Positions 1 through 7,937 are shown, numbered from the stretch's first letter. The stretch: DNA of 64,000 nucleotides from Bacillus sp. WMMC1349 (GCF_013155385.1 NZ_JABJUQ010000007.1:1904001-1968000); one strand, 5' to 3'. Translations and numbers: made by a program. The notes: generated from the letters alone by a model not told the origin.

Positions 1-398
1 TCAATTTGAGTCAAGTCTTTTTTGATGGCTGCTTTATTCAAGTAATGTTTTTCAGCAATTTCTTTTGCCGTAACAGGCTTATCATTCATTAATAAATGAT
101 AGGCGATTTGCAAAACTCTTTTCTCATCGGTTTCGTCTGTTATTTGGTGATGTTCTGAATATAATTGTTGTAGAAAAAACATCTTTTCATGTTCTTCAAT
201 GTTTAAATAAACACCTAGTCCTGGTTTTCGAATCAGTTCGGCATCAGAATGTTCTGTTATATAGTCTTCAATTACTTTTAAATCATTACGAATCGTTTTT
301 TCAGAACACTTCACCTTGTCTGCAAAATCCTGTACTAATAAATAATCATCAGGTTCAGATAACAACAGATACAAAATGTCTTTTTGTCTTTCATTCAT
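1..398 (-). CDS. PRD/BglG-type transcriptional regulator, N-terminal part (cut by window edge)
   Basis: The gene runs off the left edge; only the first ~132 codons are visible. Translation starts MNERQKDILYLLL with an AGGTGA ribosome binding site 7 nt upstream. The first ~60 residues form a DeoR/HTH_11-like winged helix (VQDFADKVKCSEKTIRNDLK), followed by a linker and a second helix-turn-helix (KPVTAKEIAEKHYLNKAAIK). Two N-terminal HTH domains are how multidomain PTS-regulated activators of the MtlR/LicR/ManR kind begin; the PRD and EIIA/EIIB-like domains would lie outside the window. The sugar or PTS partner cannot be told. A perfect inverted repeat lies just upstream. Confidence 0.7.
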   Translation of the reverse strand, partial: MNERQKDILYLLLSEPDDYLLVQDFADKVKCSEKTIRNDLKVIEDYITEHSDAELIRKPGLGVYLNIEEHEKMFFLQQLYSEHHQITDETDEKRVLQIAYHLLMNDKPVTAKEIAEKHYLNKAAIKKDLTQI

Positions 399-440
399 GA
401 ATTTCACCTGTTTCTTCTATCCTCCCTGTCCGTTTCACTA

Positions 441-462
441 ATACTTATTATAGTATAAGTAT
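441..462. promoter_or_regulatory. Perfect inverted repeat upstream of the PRD regulator
   Basis: ATACTTAT (441-448) and ATAAGTAT (455-462) are exact reverse complements separated by 6 nt, 43 bp upstream of the regulator start. A second, imperfect dyad (CACT...AGTG) lies at about 483-499. Either could be an autoregulatory operator or part of a sigma-A promoter; the sequence alone does not decide. Confidence 0.4.
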
Positions 463-550
463 ATGATATAAGAAATCGTTTACACTATATTATACAGTGA
501 AATAAAACAACGAAAAAAATAGATTTTTACCGAAACTTCCGGAAAAACAG

Positions 551-594
551 TTTTTTAAAAGCAAAATAAAGCCACTTTGATTAGCAAAGCGGCT
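551..594 (-). terminator. Rho-independent terminator of the ABC exporter operon
   Basis: On the minus strand AGCCGCTTTG pairs with CAAAGTGGCT (one mismatch) and is followed by a T-rich tract, about 40 bp after the permease stop codon. Confidence 0.7.
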
Positions 595-635
595 CTATAA
601 TAGATATTATTTACTATATATTTTTAAATATGAGA

Positions 636-1283
636 TCAAAATTCGCGTTTCTTATAAAAGTTTAGAGATAAAAAATAAGAACAGACAAAAATGAGCAGCA
701 CTACTCCAATCATGAATGTTGATATTCCTGCAGATGATAATTGGTTGAATATTGACACCAACTGTCCTTTTTCACTTAAATATTCGTATAGTTTTGTTCC
801 TCCAAATAGAAAAGTAAAGAAAATGATAAAATTCGGAATCCTCGATTTTATAAATCCATATTTGAAAATGAATGGAAACGATAATGAAGCAAACAACGTG
901 ACAATGATGACAACCCCTTCGAGTACTTGAAAAGAAATAGACAGTTCAGGTAGAACATTAAGCTGATTGACAACCAAAAAAATAAGACTGTAACCAATTG
1001 TCGCATACAAGGCATAAACGTATACTGATAAATATTTCGCTAAAACAATCGTGCTTTTCTTAATAGGTAAGCTGATTAGGATTTTGTCACTGTTGTTTTT
1101 TTCTTCCAATGAACTTGCCCCTAATGCCAATTGATAAGAAATTGCCAAGACGCCGATCGTAAGTCCTGCCGAGCCGATTTTAGACAGAAAAAAAGTAAAG
1201 AAAATCATGATTAAAATAGATATTTTTACTGCTTTTTTTTGCATTAAAATATCCTTCTTAATAAGATAATACACGACGATCAC
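636..1283 (-). CDS. ABC-2 type exporter membrane subunit
   Basis: A 215-residue membrane protein with about six hydrophobic segments (roughly residues 17-35, 40-58, 84-106, 120-142, 148-166, 186-208) and a basic C-terminus (FYKKREF). Size and hydrophobic pattern fit the small permeases (ABC2_membrane_5-like) that pair with stand-alone ATPases. The first 26 bp overlap the end of the ATPase gene, so the two are translationally coupled. In GntR-ATPase-permease cassettes of this layout (ytrA-type in B. subtilis, pmtR-A-B in Staphylococcus) the exporter handles antimicrobial or amphipathic peptides. That substrate class is an inference from gene order, not something seen in the protein. Confidence 0.75.
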   Translation of the reverse strand: MIVVYYLIKKDILMQKKAVKISILIMIFFTFFLSKIGSAGLTIGVLAISYQLALGASSLEEKNNSDKILISLPIKKSTIVLAKYLSVYVYALYATIGYSLIFLVVNQLNVLPELSISFQVLEGVVIIVTLFASLSFPFIFKYGFIKSRIPNFIIFFTFLFGGTKLYEYLSEKGQLVSIFNQLSSAGISTFMIGVVLLIFVCSYFLSLNFYKKREF

Positions 1284-2139
1284 TCCTGCTTGTCGAAAAT
1301 ACTAAAATATCTTCTAATGTTGGCTTTTCAACCATCACTGTATCCCCAAAAAGTTGCACAATTTCCTTTTTGTTTTTTGATAATGCTTCAAAACCGAAAT
1401 TGTTTGTTTTCAAGCCGATCAACATGTCTTGATGACTCAAGATGTCTTTGCTTCCTTTAACAATGCAGTATTCCTCCAAAAGCTCGTCTTTTGTTTGACT
1501 AAGAATGATTTCACCATGATGAATGAGTGTAATAAAATCGGCGACTTTTTCTAAATCAGATGTAATGTGGGTTGAAAAGAAAACCGATTTGTTCTCATCT
1601 TCTAATAATGCTTGCAATACATCCAATAGTTCAGATCTGACTAGCGGGTCCAATCCAGATGTCGGTTCGTCCATGATCAGGAGATCAGCATGATGGGAAA
1701 GTGCAATCGCTAATGAAAACTTCATTTTCATGCCTTTTGATAACTGTTTGATTTGTTTTGCCAATGGAAGCTGAAAATCTTTTGCATATTGTTGAAAAAC
1801 AGCTTCATCCCAGTTTGTGTAAAACGGACTGATGATTCCCTTCATTTCGTTTACGGTTAGTTCTTCATAAAAATGATTTTCATCATAAACAAAACCGATT
1901 CGTTGTTTAATATCGAGCTGATGTTGTTGATGATCCAACCCAAAAATATTGATTTCACCTTGATCTTTCTTAATTAAATTCATGATCAGTTTAATTGTTG
2001 TGCTTTTTCCCGCCCCATTGGGTCCGATAAAACCCATAATATAGCCTTTTTCAAGGGAAATATTGATATTTTGTAATGAAAAATCCTGATATTGTTTTGA
2101 TAGATTTTTGATTTCTAGTATGTTATTCACTTTTACCAC
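1258..2139 (-). CDS. ABC transporter ATP-binding protein of a GntR-regulated exporter
   Basis: A 293-residue nucleotide-binding subunit. Walker A GPNGAGKST is at residues 39-47, the Q-loop region near 83-90, the signature LSKGMK at 133-138, Walker B LLIMDEP at 153-159, the D-loop SGLD at 161-164 and the switch histidine at 191. The signature reads LSKGMKMK rather than LSGGQ, which is common in ABC-2 drug and peptide exporters. A ~60-residue C-terminal extension follows the ATPase core. The gene overlaps the regulator by 7 bp and the permease by 26 bp, forming a three-gene operon. It most likely hydrolyses ATP at the cytoplasmic face to drive the adjacent permease. Confidence 0.9.
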   Translation of the reverse strand: MVKVNNILEIKNLSKQYQDFSLQNINISLEKGYIMGFIGPNGAGKSTTIKLIMNLIKKDQGEINIFGLDHQQHQLDIKQRIGFVYDENHFYEELTVNEMKGIISPFYTNWDEAVFQQYAKDFQLPLAKQIKQLSKGMKMKFSLAIALSHHADLLIMDEPTSGLDPLVRSELLDVLQALLEDENKSVFFSTHITSDLEKVADFITLIHHGEIILSQTKDELLEEYCIVKGSKDILSHQDMLIGLKTNNFGFEALSKNKKEIVQLFGDTVMVEKPTLEDILVFSTSRSDRRVLSY

Positions 2140-2507
2140 CCCTCATATATCAGTTTGAGCATCTTCTGAAGTTCTTCAAATGATAAGCCGATAAGTTTTG
2201 CCTCAGTAATGGCTGCTGTCATTTTTTCTTCGATCGATCTCACTTTCGTTTCTCTTAACATCTCTTGATTAATGGCAGCTACATATGAACCTTTCCCGGC
2301 AACTGTAACAATGAAGCCGTCTTTCTCCAGCTCATCATAGGCTCTTTTCGTTGTAATGACACTGATTTTTAGTTCTTTAGCCAAGTTTCTGATTGATGGA
2401 AGTGCCGTTGATTCTAATAGTTCTCCCTTCACAATCTGTTCTTTAATTTGGCTAACGACCTGTGCATAAATAGGTTCATCAGATGAATTTGAAATGAAAA
2501 TCTTCAA
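2133..2507 (-). CDS. GntR-family (YtrA subfamily) repressor
   Basis: A 124-residue regulator. Residues ~10-75 form the GntR winged helix (QIKEQIVKGELLESTALPSIRNLAKELKIS in part). The remaining ~45 residues are a short helical tail, too short for the FadR or HutC effector domains, which is diagnostic of the YtrA subfamily. Translation starts at a TTG (2505-2507) with an AGAGGG site ~10 nt upstream; the nearby ATG reads into a stop after two codons. It is first in the operon with the ABC exporter, and a perfect 11-bp inverted repeat lies in its promoter, so autorepression relieved by a ligand of the exporter is likely. Confidence 0.88.
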   Translation of the reverse strand: MKIFISNSSDEPIYAQVVSQIKEQIVKGELLESTALPSIRNLAKELKISVITTKRAYDELEKDGFIVTVAGKGSYVAAINQEMLRETKVRSIEEKMTAAITEAKLIGLSFEELQKMLKLIYEGW

Positions 2508-2527
2508 AGCATAACATCCCTCTATTC

Positions 2528-2564
2528 GTTATTACTGTATATATACAATATAAACAGTAATAAC
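2528..2564. promoter_or_regulatory. Operator of the GntR/YtrA repressor
   Basis: GTTATTACTGT (2528-2538) and ACAGTAATAAC (2554-2564) are perfect 11-bp inverted repeats separated by 15 bp, centred ~40 bp upstream of the GntR start. Long-spacer dyads are known for YtrA-type repressors. No other regulator nearby would explain it. Confidence 0.7.
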
Positions 2565-2640
2565 ACGTTTGTCAACTTTCACTATGCTTTTCATATAATG
2601 AGATGGGTTAAACACCGTTGAAATTTTTGGGGGGATAATG

Positions 2641-3147
2641 ATGATAAGTGATCGAATGCAACAGCTGATCAATAAGTTAATTCAAATTGAATACCAGTCT
2701 GCATACTTATATTTAGCCATGTCAAATTACTTCAATCGTTTAAACTTGACTGGTATCGGGCATTGGTTTAGAGTCCAGCATGATGAAGAGCGCGGTCATG
2801 CATTAAAATTAATCGACTATTTAACCGACCGTAATGGGGTTGTGCAAATCAAAAATATCCCTGAGCAACCGATCAATTTTGGAAATGCGGTTGAGGCTTT
2901 TCAAAAAGTGTTAGCACATGAACAATATGTAACAGAAAATTATCGACAAGCATATACGATTGCCCAACAGGAAGGAGATCAACAAAGTATCGTGATCTTT
3001 TTGGAGTTCTTGAAAGAACAAACGGAAGAAGAAGCACAGACTATTACTATTCTGGAAAGATTTCAGCTTGCTGGCAATAACGCATCTGCTGTTCTCTTAC
3101 TTGATCAAGAACTTGGTCAGCGGGAGCCTAGAGGACAAGGAGGATAA
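2641..3147 (+). CDS. Non-haem bacterial ferritin
   Basis: A ~168-residue four-helix ferritin (FtnA-like). Expected iron ligands are visible, numbered from the upstream ATG at 2638: E18 in the first helix, the ExxH motif E51/H54 (DEERGHA), E95 (HEQYVTE), E127 and the EEE around 130-132 (FLEFLKEQTEEEA). It should oxidise Fe(II) and store Fe(III) in a cytoplasmic 24-mer. Two ATGs are adjacent; the second is better spaced (6 nt) from the GGGGGG site. The gene stands alone between the exporter operon and a rearranged segment. Its natural terminator appears to have been disrupted by a MITE-like insertion (3166-3316); a copy of the intact terminator survives at 5878-5906. Haem-binding bacterioferritin is less likely because no conserved haem methionine is evident. 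Confidence 0.9.
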   Translation: MISDRMQQLINKLIQIEYQSAYLYLAMSNYFNRLNLTGIGHWFRVQHDEERGHALKLIDYLTDRNGVVQIKNIPEQPINFGNAVEAFQKVLAHEQYVTENYRQAYTIAQQEGDQQSIVIFLEFLKEQTEEEAQTITILERFQLAGNNASAVLLLDQELGQREPRGQGG

Positions 3148-3375
3148 TCATTCGCATATCATAAAGGGGCTGTCCTGAAAGGGGATTTTGCTCGCTCTCC
3201 GCGAGCCTCCTCTGAGCTCGTTCCTTGCTCCTCTTGGGTCTCGCCTGGCTCGCTGTTTCCGCAGGAGTCTCGCAATTCCCCCCTGATTTATGTTGAAAAA
3301 GGACTTTTTAGACATTCCTTTCGATTATTGGAGGATTTTCCTCGTATTCGTCCAGTCGGTTACAACGTCTCGATA
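3128..3375. repeat. Direct repeat copy A (ferritin 3' end), split by a MITE-like element
   Basis: Positions 3128-3165 (last ferritin codons and trailer) match 5844-5880 with a 1-nt gap and a few substitutions. Positions 3318-3365 match 5903-5950 exactly, and 3369-3375 match 5954-5960 after a three-base difference. The ~150 bp between the halves is absent from copy B. The repeat stops exactly where homology to the HD hydrolase begins, so this is the left junction of an inserted or duplicated segment. Confidence 0.8.
3166..3316. mobile_element. MITE-like element inserted in the ferritin terminator
   Basis: About 150 bp with no coding capacity and a GC content clearly above its surroundings. 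The ends are degenerate inverted repeats (TGTCctgAAA at the left, TGTCtaaAAA on the other strand at the right). The core, read on the minus strand, contains GACTCCTGCGG, GGCGAGACCC and GAGGCTCGCGG. From memory this is the kind of repeat that recurs between genes in many Bacillaceae. Copy B of the flanking repeat has a 10-bp terminator hairpin in the same place, so the element replaced or disrupted that hairpin. Confidence 0.6.
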
Positions 3376-4178
3376 ATGATTTTGATTAAAAAACTGGGTG
3401 GAACAATTGAAGAACAGATTGCGGGACTATTACACGATGTATCTCACACCGCTTTTTCACATGTTATTGACTTTGTTGTTGATCATAAGGAAGAGGATTT
3501 CCATGAAACCATTTATAAGAATGTCATTTATAATTCTGAAATACCAGATATACTAAATATCTTAATATTGAAAAGTGATGAATATCAATAACTGGAGTAT
3601 TTTAGAGAAACCTTTACCGCTTCTTTGTGCTGATAGAATTGACTATACATTAAGGGACATGTATCATTACTCTGATATAAAAAAAGAAGAGATTAATGTA
3701 TTCTTAACATCATTAGGGATAGTTGAGGATTGTATCTGCATTAAATCTATTGCCTATGGCAGAGTGGTTCACAGATCTATATTATAAGGAGGTTATAGAC
3801 TTTTTTCTTCATCCATTAAATGTTTACGGGTACAATACGTTAGCAAACACCTTAAAAATCGCTATTGATGAAAATGTGATTTCTCTAAACGATTTTTTAT
3901 TAGATGACAAAGCAGTTCTAAAAAAATTATTTAGAAGTAACAATCAACAAATAACAAATCTACTAGCCAAACTTCATCCAAATGTAAAGGTAAAAGAAGA
4001 TGAAGAAGCTTATGACATCCATGTAACTAAAAAACCCAGAATAATTGACCCGCTCGTATGCCTTGATGGTATTCAATTAGAAAAAGCTTCCGAAGTATCG
4101 CCAATTGTAAAAAAATTAAATCAAAATGCGATTAAAAAAGTCAATAAAGGAGCATTTGTTAAAGTGGTGAGTAGTTAA
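3376..4178 (+). pseudogene. HD-domain phosphohydrolase, 5'-truncated and twice frameshifted
   Basis: Three consecutive frames encode parts of one HD-superfamily hydrolase. Frame one holds the metal-binding core (EEQIAGLLHDVSHTAFSH, with H and HD ligands). Frame two continues with PLPLLCADRIDYTLRDMYHY, a second conserved block of dNTPase-like HD proteins. Frame three carries the C-terminal ~140 residues (EWFTDLYYKEVIDFFLHPLN onward). The N-terminal ~60 residues that should contain the RFEHS block are missing, and the break coincides with the end of direct repeat A at 3375. The frames shift near 3575-3591 and 3725-3785. Intact relatives hydrolyse nucleoside phosphates; this copy should make no functional product. 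Confidence 0.8.
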
Positions 4179-4215
4179 AAGCAAGTATTAGCAAGTAGAA
4201 CCAATGCGCCTATAG

Positions 4216-4253
4216 GGGGTAGCGTCAGGAAAATGCGGATTTACAACGTTAAG
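4216..4253 (+). mobile_element. Tn3-family 38-bp terminal inverted repeat (Tn1546-like), solo
   Basis: A 38-bp sequence begins GGGGTAGCGTCAGG and ends ACAACGTTAAG, matching my memory of the terminal repeats of the Tn1546/Tn3 family (GGGG outer end, TAAG inner end). The GGGG end points left, so the element would have extended rightwards. Its internal TCAGGAAAATGCG (4225-4237) is repeated inverted at 4254-4266, giving a 13-bp perfect hairpin. I found no matching right end in the window. It lies 37 bp after the HD pseudogene. Confidence 0.65.
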
Positions 4254-4494
4254 CGCATTTTCCTGAGAACTAGCCTACTCTTAACAACGTTAAGGAAGTT
4301 TTAACGGTCTTAGGGAACTTCCTGGTACAACTGTTTTCGAATCAAAGCGATACTCACCCAGCAAATTTATATGTTCCCATCCTAAGGGTAAAATATGGTG
4401 TAACAAGACTTTATTAAATTCACCCGTCTTGCTTAAAGTGTTCACAAGGTATAGGGAGACCGATATTCGCTAATTTAAAGATGCTATATGCTGA
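4254..4494. other. Non-coding segment with hairpins next to the Tn3 end
   Basis: Apart from the outer half of the hairpin with the Tn3 repeat, this stretch has a second copy of ACAACGTTAAG (4284-4294, 41 bp after the first) and an 8-bp dyad AGGAAGTT/AACTTCCT (4293-4300 and 4316-4323). No open reading frame or promoter stands out up to the end of adaB. It is probably leftover transposon DNA. Confidence 0.5.
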
Positions 4495-5043
4495 TCAGAC
4501 ATATTGTAACTCCTTTCCAGTGTTTGTGAAGCCTCGTTCAAGTTCCAGCAGTTGTGCTTTCATTTCCATTCCGCCACGATAGCCCGTCAGCGAACCATTT
4601 TTGCCGATAACACGATGACATGGAACAGTAATGAGGACTGGATTTGTTCCAATCGCCCTGCCAACAGCCCTAACCGCAGTAGGTTTTAGAATTTGTTGAG
4701 CAATATCCGAGTAGGATCGAGTTTGACCGTATGAAATATCACATAGTGCCTTCCATACGGCTTCCTGAAAAGGTGTGCCATGATAAAAGATTGGAATGGT
4801 GAACCGATTGAGCTTGCCTTGAAAATAACGAACAAGCTCATCTGCAATGGGTTGCAATTTTTCGTCATCTTGAATCAGGTCGTTTCCAGGCAAGTAATAA
4901 TTTTTCCATTTCAACAATTCATCGAATGGCTGATTTTGCGATCCGACAAAACATAAGCCATTTTTTGTTGCAGCGATGTGCATTTTCCAGTTTTCATAAG
5001 AAAACAAGGACCAATAGAGAGCACTGCTTTTTTTAGTTGCCAT
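4495..5043 (-). CDS. adaB: Methylated-DNA-[protein]-cysteine S-methyltransferase
   Basis: A 182-residue suicide repair protein that moves the methyl group of O6-methylguanine to its own cysteine. The active-site block is TVPCHRVIGKNG with Cys142. The upstream AVGRAIGTNP and downstream LTGYRGG motifs of the Ogt/AdaB family are in place, so it should be active. It overlaps the end of adaA by 11 bp, the adaA-adaB arrangement of B. subtilis, and should be induced through methylated AdaA. A short non-coding stretch with a Tn3 end lies downstream. Confidence 0.93.
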   Translation of the reverse strand: MATKKSSALYWSLFSYENWKMHIAATKNGLCFVGSQNQPFDELLKWKNYYLPGNDLIQDDEKLQPIADELVRYFQGKLNRFTIPIFYHGTPFQEAVWKALCDISYGQTRSYSDIAQQILKPTAVRAVGRAIGTNPVLITVPCHRVIGKNGSLTGYRGGMEMKAQLLELERGFTNTGKELQYV

Positions 5044-5683
5044 TTGAAAACGCCTCCTTCAAATGTTGTCTTTGCTGTTTACGGTAAGCTTCCGGCGTTT
5101 GTCCGGTTTTCCTCTTAAACAGCGTGATAAAATATGATGTATTAGAAAGTCCGACAGACTCACCAACTTCAGAAACTGGGTCATCAAAAGTAGTCAATAA
5201 CATTTTCGCCTTTTCCATTCGAACATGCTGGATGTAGTCCACCGGGGTCATACCTTTGATTTTTTTAAACGTTCTATGTAAGTGATAAGGGGTTCCATGA
5301 CTCAGAAGCGCAAGGACTTCAAGCGTCAACTTTTCATCGTAGTGGCTATCCACAAATTCAGTTATGAAAGCAATCCACTCCTCATCGGGAAATCTTTTCC
5401 AGGTTGGCTTGCACCGCTTGCAGGGACGATAATGTGCCGCTAAAGCTTGATCAGCATTTTCAAAAAAGCCAATATTTTCTCTTTTGGGTACTCTTGATTT
5501 ACAAGAGGGGCGACAAAAAATCCCTGTTGTTTTCACTGCATAAAAAAATTGTCCATCATAAGAAGCATTATTATTGACAATAGCCTGCCATTGTTCATCA
5601 GTAACAGGAACAAATAGAATTGGCTTGTCAGAGTCTGGTTGTTGGTTAGTTTGGTTCGTGTTTGTTTTCCAATCGTATGTCAT
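5033..5683 (-). CDS. adaA: Methylphosphotriester-DNA methyltransferase and AraC-type activator
   Basis: A 216-residue adaptive-response regulator. Residues ~20-100 are the Ada zinc domain with Cys57, Cys61, Cys88 and Cys91 (FCRPSC...PCKRC), which repairs methylphosphotriesters by methylating one of its own cysteines. Residues ~105-205 are two AraC-type helix-turn-helix motifs (TPYHLHRTFKKIKGMTPVDY and NTSYFITLFKRKTGQTPEAY). Methylation converts the protein into an activator of its own operon with adaB. The start has AGAGGTGA 7 nt upstream. With adaB it is the only intact pair inside the segment bounded by the direct repeats. Confidence 0.93.
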   Translation of the reverse strand: MTYDWKTNTNQTNQQPDSDKPILFVPVTDEQWQAIVNNNASYDGQFFYAVKTTGIFCRPSCKSRVPKRENIGFFENADQALAAHYRPCKRCKPTWKRFPDEEWIAFITEFVDSHYDEKLTLEVLALLSHGTPYHLHRTFKKIKGMTPVDYIQHVRMEKAKMLLTTFDDPVSEVGESVGLSNTSYFITLFKRKTGQTPEAYRKQQRQHLKEAFSNGN

Positions 5684-5703
5684 TTTGAATCACCTCTAGC
5701 TTC

Positions 5704-5731
5704 AGTATAAACCTCGAAATCCTGAAAACAA
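5704..5731 (-). promoter_or_regulatory. Candidate sigma-A promoter of adaAB
   Basis: On the minus strand TTGTTT (5731-5726) and TATACT (5709-5704) are 16 bp apart, 20 bp upstream of the adaA start. The -35 match is weak, as expected for a promoter needing AdaA as activator. Confidence 0.5.
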
Positions 5732-5779
5732 GATATTGTAAGCATTTTGAAATGTAACAGCAAGATAACGAAATTATAA

Positions 5780-5809
5780 TGACGAGTTGTTATGAAATTC
5801 AACTCGTCA
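5780..5809. other. Perfect 10-bp hairpin upstream of adaA
   Basis: TGACGAGTTG (5780-5789) and CAACTCGTCA (5800-5809) are exact inverted repeats with a 10-nt loop. No clear T-tract follows on either strand. It may be a relic terminator or a protein-binding dyad. Confidence 0.4.
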
Positions 5810-5843
5810 CAAATATACACTTGGAGGATTGTCGATATAACTG

Positions 5844-5960
5844 CTAGAGGACAAGGGGATAATCATTCCTATATAATAAAGACCTCCATGTGTTGTGGAG
5901 GTCTTTCGATTATTGGAGGATTTTCCTCGTATTCGTCCAGTCGGTTACAAAGACTCGATA
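5844..5960. repeat. Direct repeat copy B (with intact hairpin)
   Basis: This 117-bp copy keeps the likely ancestral layout: remnant of the ferritin tail (5844-5880), a perfect 10-bp terminator hairpin AAAGACCTCC/GGAGGTCTTT (5878-5887 and 5897-5906), then the 48-bp block identical to 3318-3365. Together with copy A it brackets the HD pseudogene, the Tn3 end and adaAB (about 2.5 kb). Confidence 0.8.
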
Positions 5961-6191
5961 AGCACACCTAGACCATTTTGCCTAAGAAAGCTTTTTACAA
6001 TTTCGTTTGTGAACTGATTCCTTTTATTTGATCGTGTGACAGCAGATATATTGCGAAACAGGTTGAGCCAAAGCCGGCAATGTTGCTATCATTGTCTTCC
6101 TGCAACATTGCTTTCTTAGTGATTAATTAGTCGATTTCCAGCTAGCCACATGTATACTGGCAATCTGGTCAACGTCTGATGTATTCGCTTT
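5961..6191. other. Non-coding stretch downstream of arsC with a hairpin
   Basis: No gene is supported here. GCAATGTTGC (6077-6086) and GCAACATTGC (6102-6111) are perfect 10-bp inverted repeats ~80 bp beyond the arsC stop. They may act as the arsC terminator or as a 3' processing hairpin, although the T-tract is weak on both strands. Confidence 0.4.
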
Positions 6192-6626
6192 TCATTTTCC
6201 CTCTGCCATTTCCTTTGTTTCTGCAAAACGCTTAATTCGGTCACCGATTTCATCCCGTACTCGCTGAAAAAATGCCCATTTCTCTGCTTCTGTTCCTTCG
6301 GCTTTTGCCGGATCATCGAAGCCCCAATGTTCGCGTTTCACGCTCGCTGGTGTTACAGGACATTTGTCTGCTGCGTCTCCGCATAATGTAATGACAAGGT
6401 CAGCATTGTTTAAGATATTTTGATCAATGATATCAGACGTTTGTTCAGAAATATCAATACCTGCCTCTTTCATAGCTTTAACGGCATTTGGATTTAAGCC
6501 GTGTGCTTCAATTCCTGCGCTGTAGACATTCCACTTGTTCCCTAGATGTTTTTTCGCCCAGCCTTCAGCCATTTGGCTGCGGCAAGAGTTACCTGTGCAT
6601 AAAAAGTAAATTGTTTTTTTCGTCAT
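6192..6626 (-). CDS. arsC: Arsenate reductase, thioredoxin-coupled
   Basis: A 144-residue low-molecular-weight phosphatase-fold enzyme that reduces arsenate to arsenite. The P-loop CTGNSCRS supplies Cys10, Cys15 and Arg16. The redox pair Cys82 and Cys89 (CGDAADKC) takes the disulfide relay to thioredoxin, as in S. aureus pI258 ArsC and B. subtilis ArsC. It is the last gene of arsR-arsB-arsC, 18 bp after arsB, and the arsenite it makes is the ArsB substrate. Confidence 0.95.
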   Translation of the reverse strand: MTKKTIYFLCTGNSCRSQMAEGWAKKHLGNKWNVYSAGIEAHGLNPNAVKAMKEAGIDISEQTSDIIDQNILNNADLVITLCGDAADKCPVTPASVKREHWGFDDPAKAEGTEAEKWAFFQRVRDEIGDRIKRFAETKEMAEGK

Positions 6627-6644
6627 TGGTGATCGTCTCCTTTT

Positions 6645-7937
6645 TTAATGAATGATGAGAAGCCAGATATAAAGCCCGATTAGTGTGATAAAAAGTGTTG
6701 GAATTGTCAAGATAATGCCGGTTTTAAAATAAGTTCCCCAAGAAATCTTCACACCTTTCAAGGAAAGAACGTGAAGCCAGAGAAGTGTTGCCAGTGAACC
6801 GATCGGTGTAATTTTTGGACCGAGATCAGAACCGATCACATTGGCGTAAATCAATGTCTCCCTGATAAGCCCATCGGTATCTGTGCTTTGAATGGCAAGC
6901 GCATCAATCATCACAGTCGGCATATTATTCATAACAGATGACAAAATAGCTGCAATAAAGCCCATACCAATTGTCGCAACAAAAAGACCTTGATCAGCTG
7001 TAGCTTGAATCACTTTTGCCAATACATCTGTTAACCCCACATTTTTCAATCCATATACAACGACATACATCCCAATCGAAAAGAAGACGACCGCCCAAGG
7101 TGCTCCTTTTAAGACTGCCTTTGTATGAACAACCGGACTTTTTTGTGCAGCAAACAAGAAAAAAATCGCGATTATACCAGCAATGATTGAGACTGGGATA
7201 GCAAACAGCTCACTAATGAAATAACCTGCTAATAGAATAGCTAAGATCAACCATGATAAGTGAAATATCTTTTTGTCTTTGATCGCCTCACTCGGTTGTT
7301 TGACATCTGTCATGTCATAATGCCGTGGGATGTTTTTTCTGAAATATAGATAAAGAACGATAATGCTTGCAAATAGTGAAAACAAGTTAGGGATCATCAT
7401 TCTTGTTGCATATTCGATAAAGCCAATCTTAAAGAAATCTGCGGACACAATATTGACTAGGTTGCTCACTACAAGCGGGAGTGATGTAGTGTCAGCAATA
7501 AAACCACTTGCGATAATAAACGGAAAAACTAGTTTTTCTTTAAAGTTTAAGGCACGTACCATGGCAAGAACAATCGGTGTTAAGATTAAAGCAGCTCCGT
7601 CATTAGCGAAGAATGCCGCAACGATCGCCCCTAACAAAGATACATAGACAAACATCAGAGTGCCGTTTCCTTTGGCCGCCTTGGCCATATGCAAGGCAGC
7701 CCATTCGAAAAAGCCAATTGCATCAAGAATCAGGGAAATAATAATAATCGCAATAAAGGCAAACGTTGCATTCCAGACGATCCCTGTTACATCCAAGACA
7801 TCCTCTATATCAACAACTCCGACAATTAATGCTAAAACAGCTCCGCCACAGGCTGACCAGCCAATTGATAATTGTTTTGGTTGCCAAATGACAAGTGTCA
7901 GCGTCATTAGAAAGATGCTAATGGCTAATATCGTCAT
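6645..7937 (-). CDS. arsB: Arsenite efflux permease, ArsB family
   Basis: A ~430-residue integral membrane protein of the ArsB/NhaD (ion transporter) superfamily with about a dozen hydrophobic segments. Conserved [18 protein letters not shown] and [13 protein letters not shown] stretches are the paired half-site motifs of the family. It exports arsenite and antimonite from the cytoplasm. AGGAGG is only 1 nt from the first possible ATG (7943) but 7 nt from the ATG at 7937, so the latter is chosen. This is the ArsB type, not the Acr3 type found in the B. subtilis skin element. No ArsA ATPase is nearby, so export would depend on membrane potential. Confidence 0.93.
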   Translation of the reverse strand: MTILAISIFLMTLTLVIWQPKQLSIGWSACGGAVLALIVGVVDIEDVLDVTGIVWNATFAFIAIIIISLILDAIGFFEWAALHMAKAAKGNGTLMFVYVSLLGAIVAAFFANDGAALILTPIVLAMVRALNFKEKLVFPFIIASGFIADTTSLPLVVSNLVNIVSADFFKIGFIEYATRMMIPNLFSLFASIIVLYLYFRKNIPRHYDMTDVKQPSEAIKDKKIFHLSWLILAILLAGYFISELFAIPVSIIAGIIAIFFLFAAQKSPVVHTKAVLKGAPWAVVFFSIGMYVVVYGLKNVGLTDVLAKVIQATADQGLFVATIGMGFIAAILSSVMNNMPTVMIDALAIQSTDTDGLIRETLIYANVIGSDLGPKITPIGSLATLLWLHVLSLKGVKISWGTYFKTGIILTIPTLFITLIGLYIWLLIIH

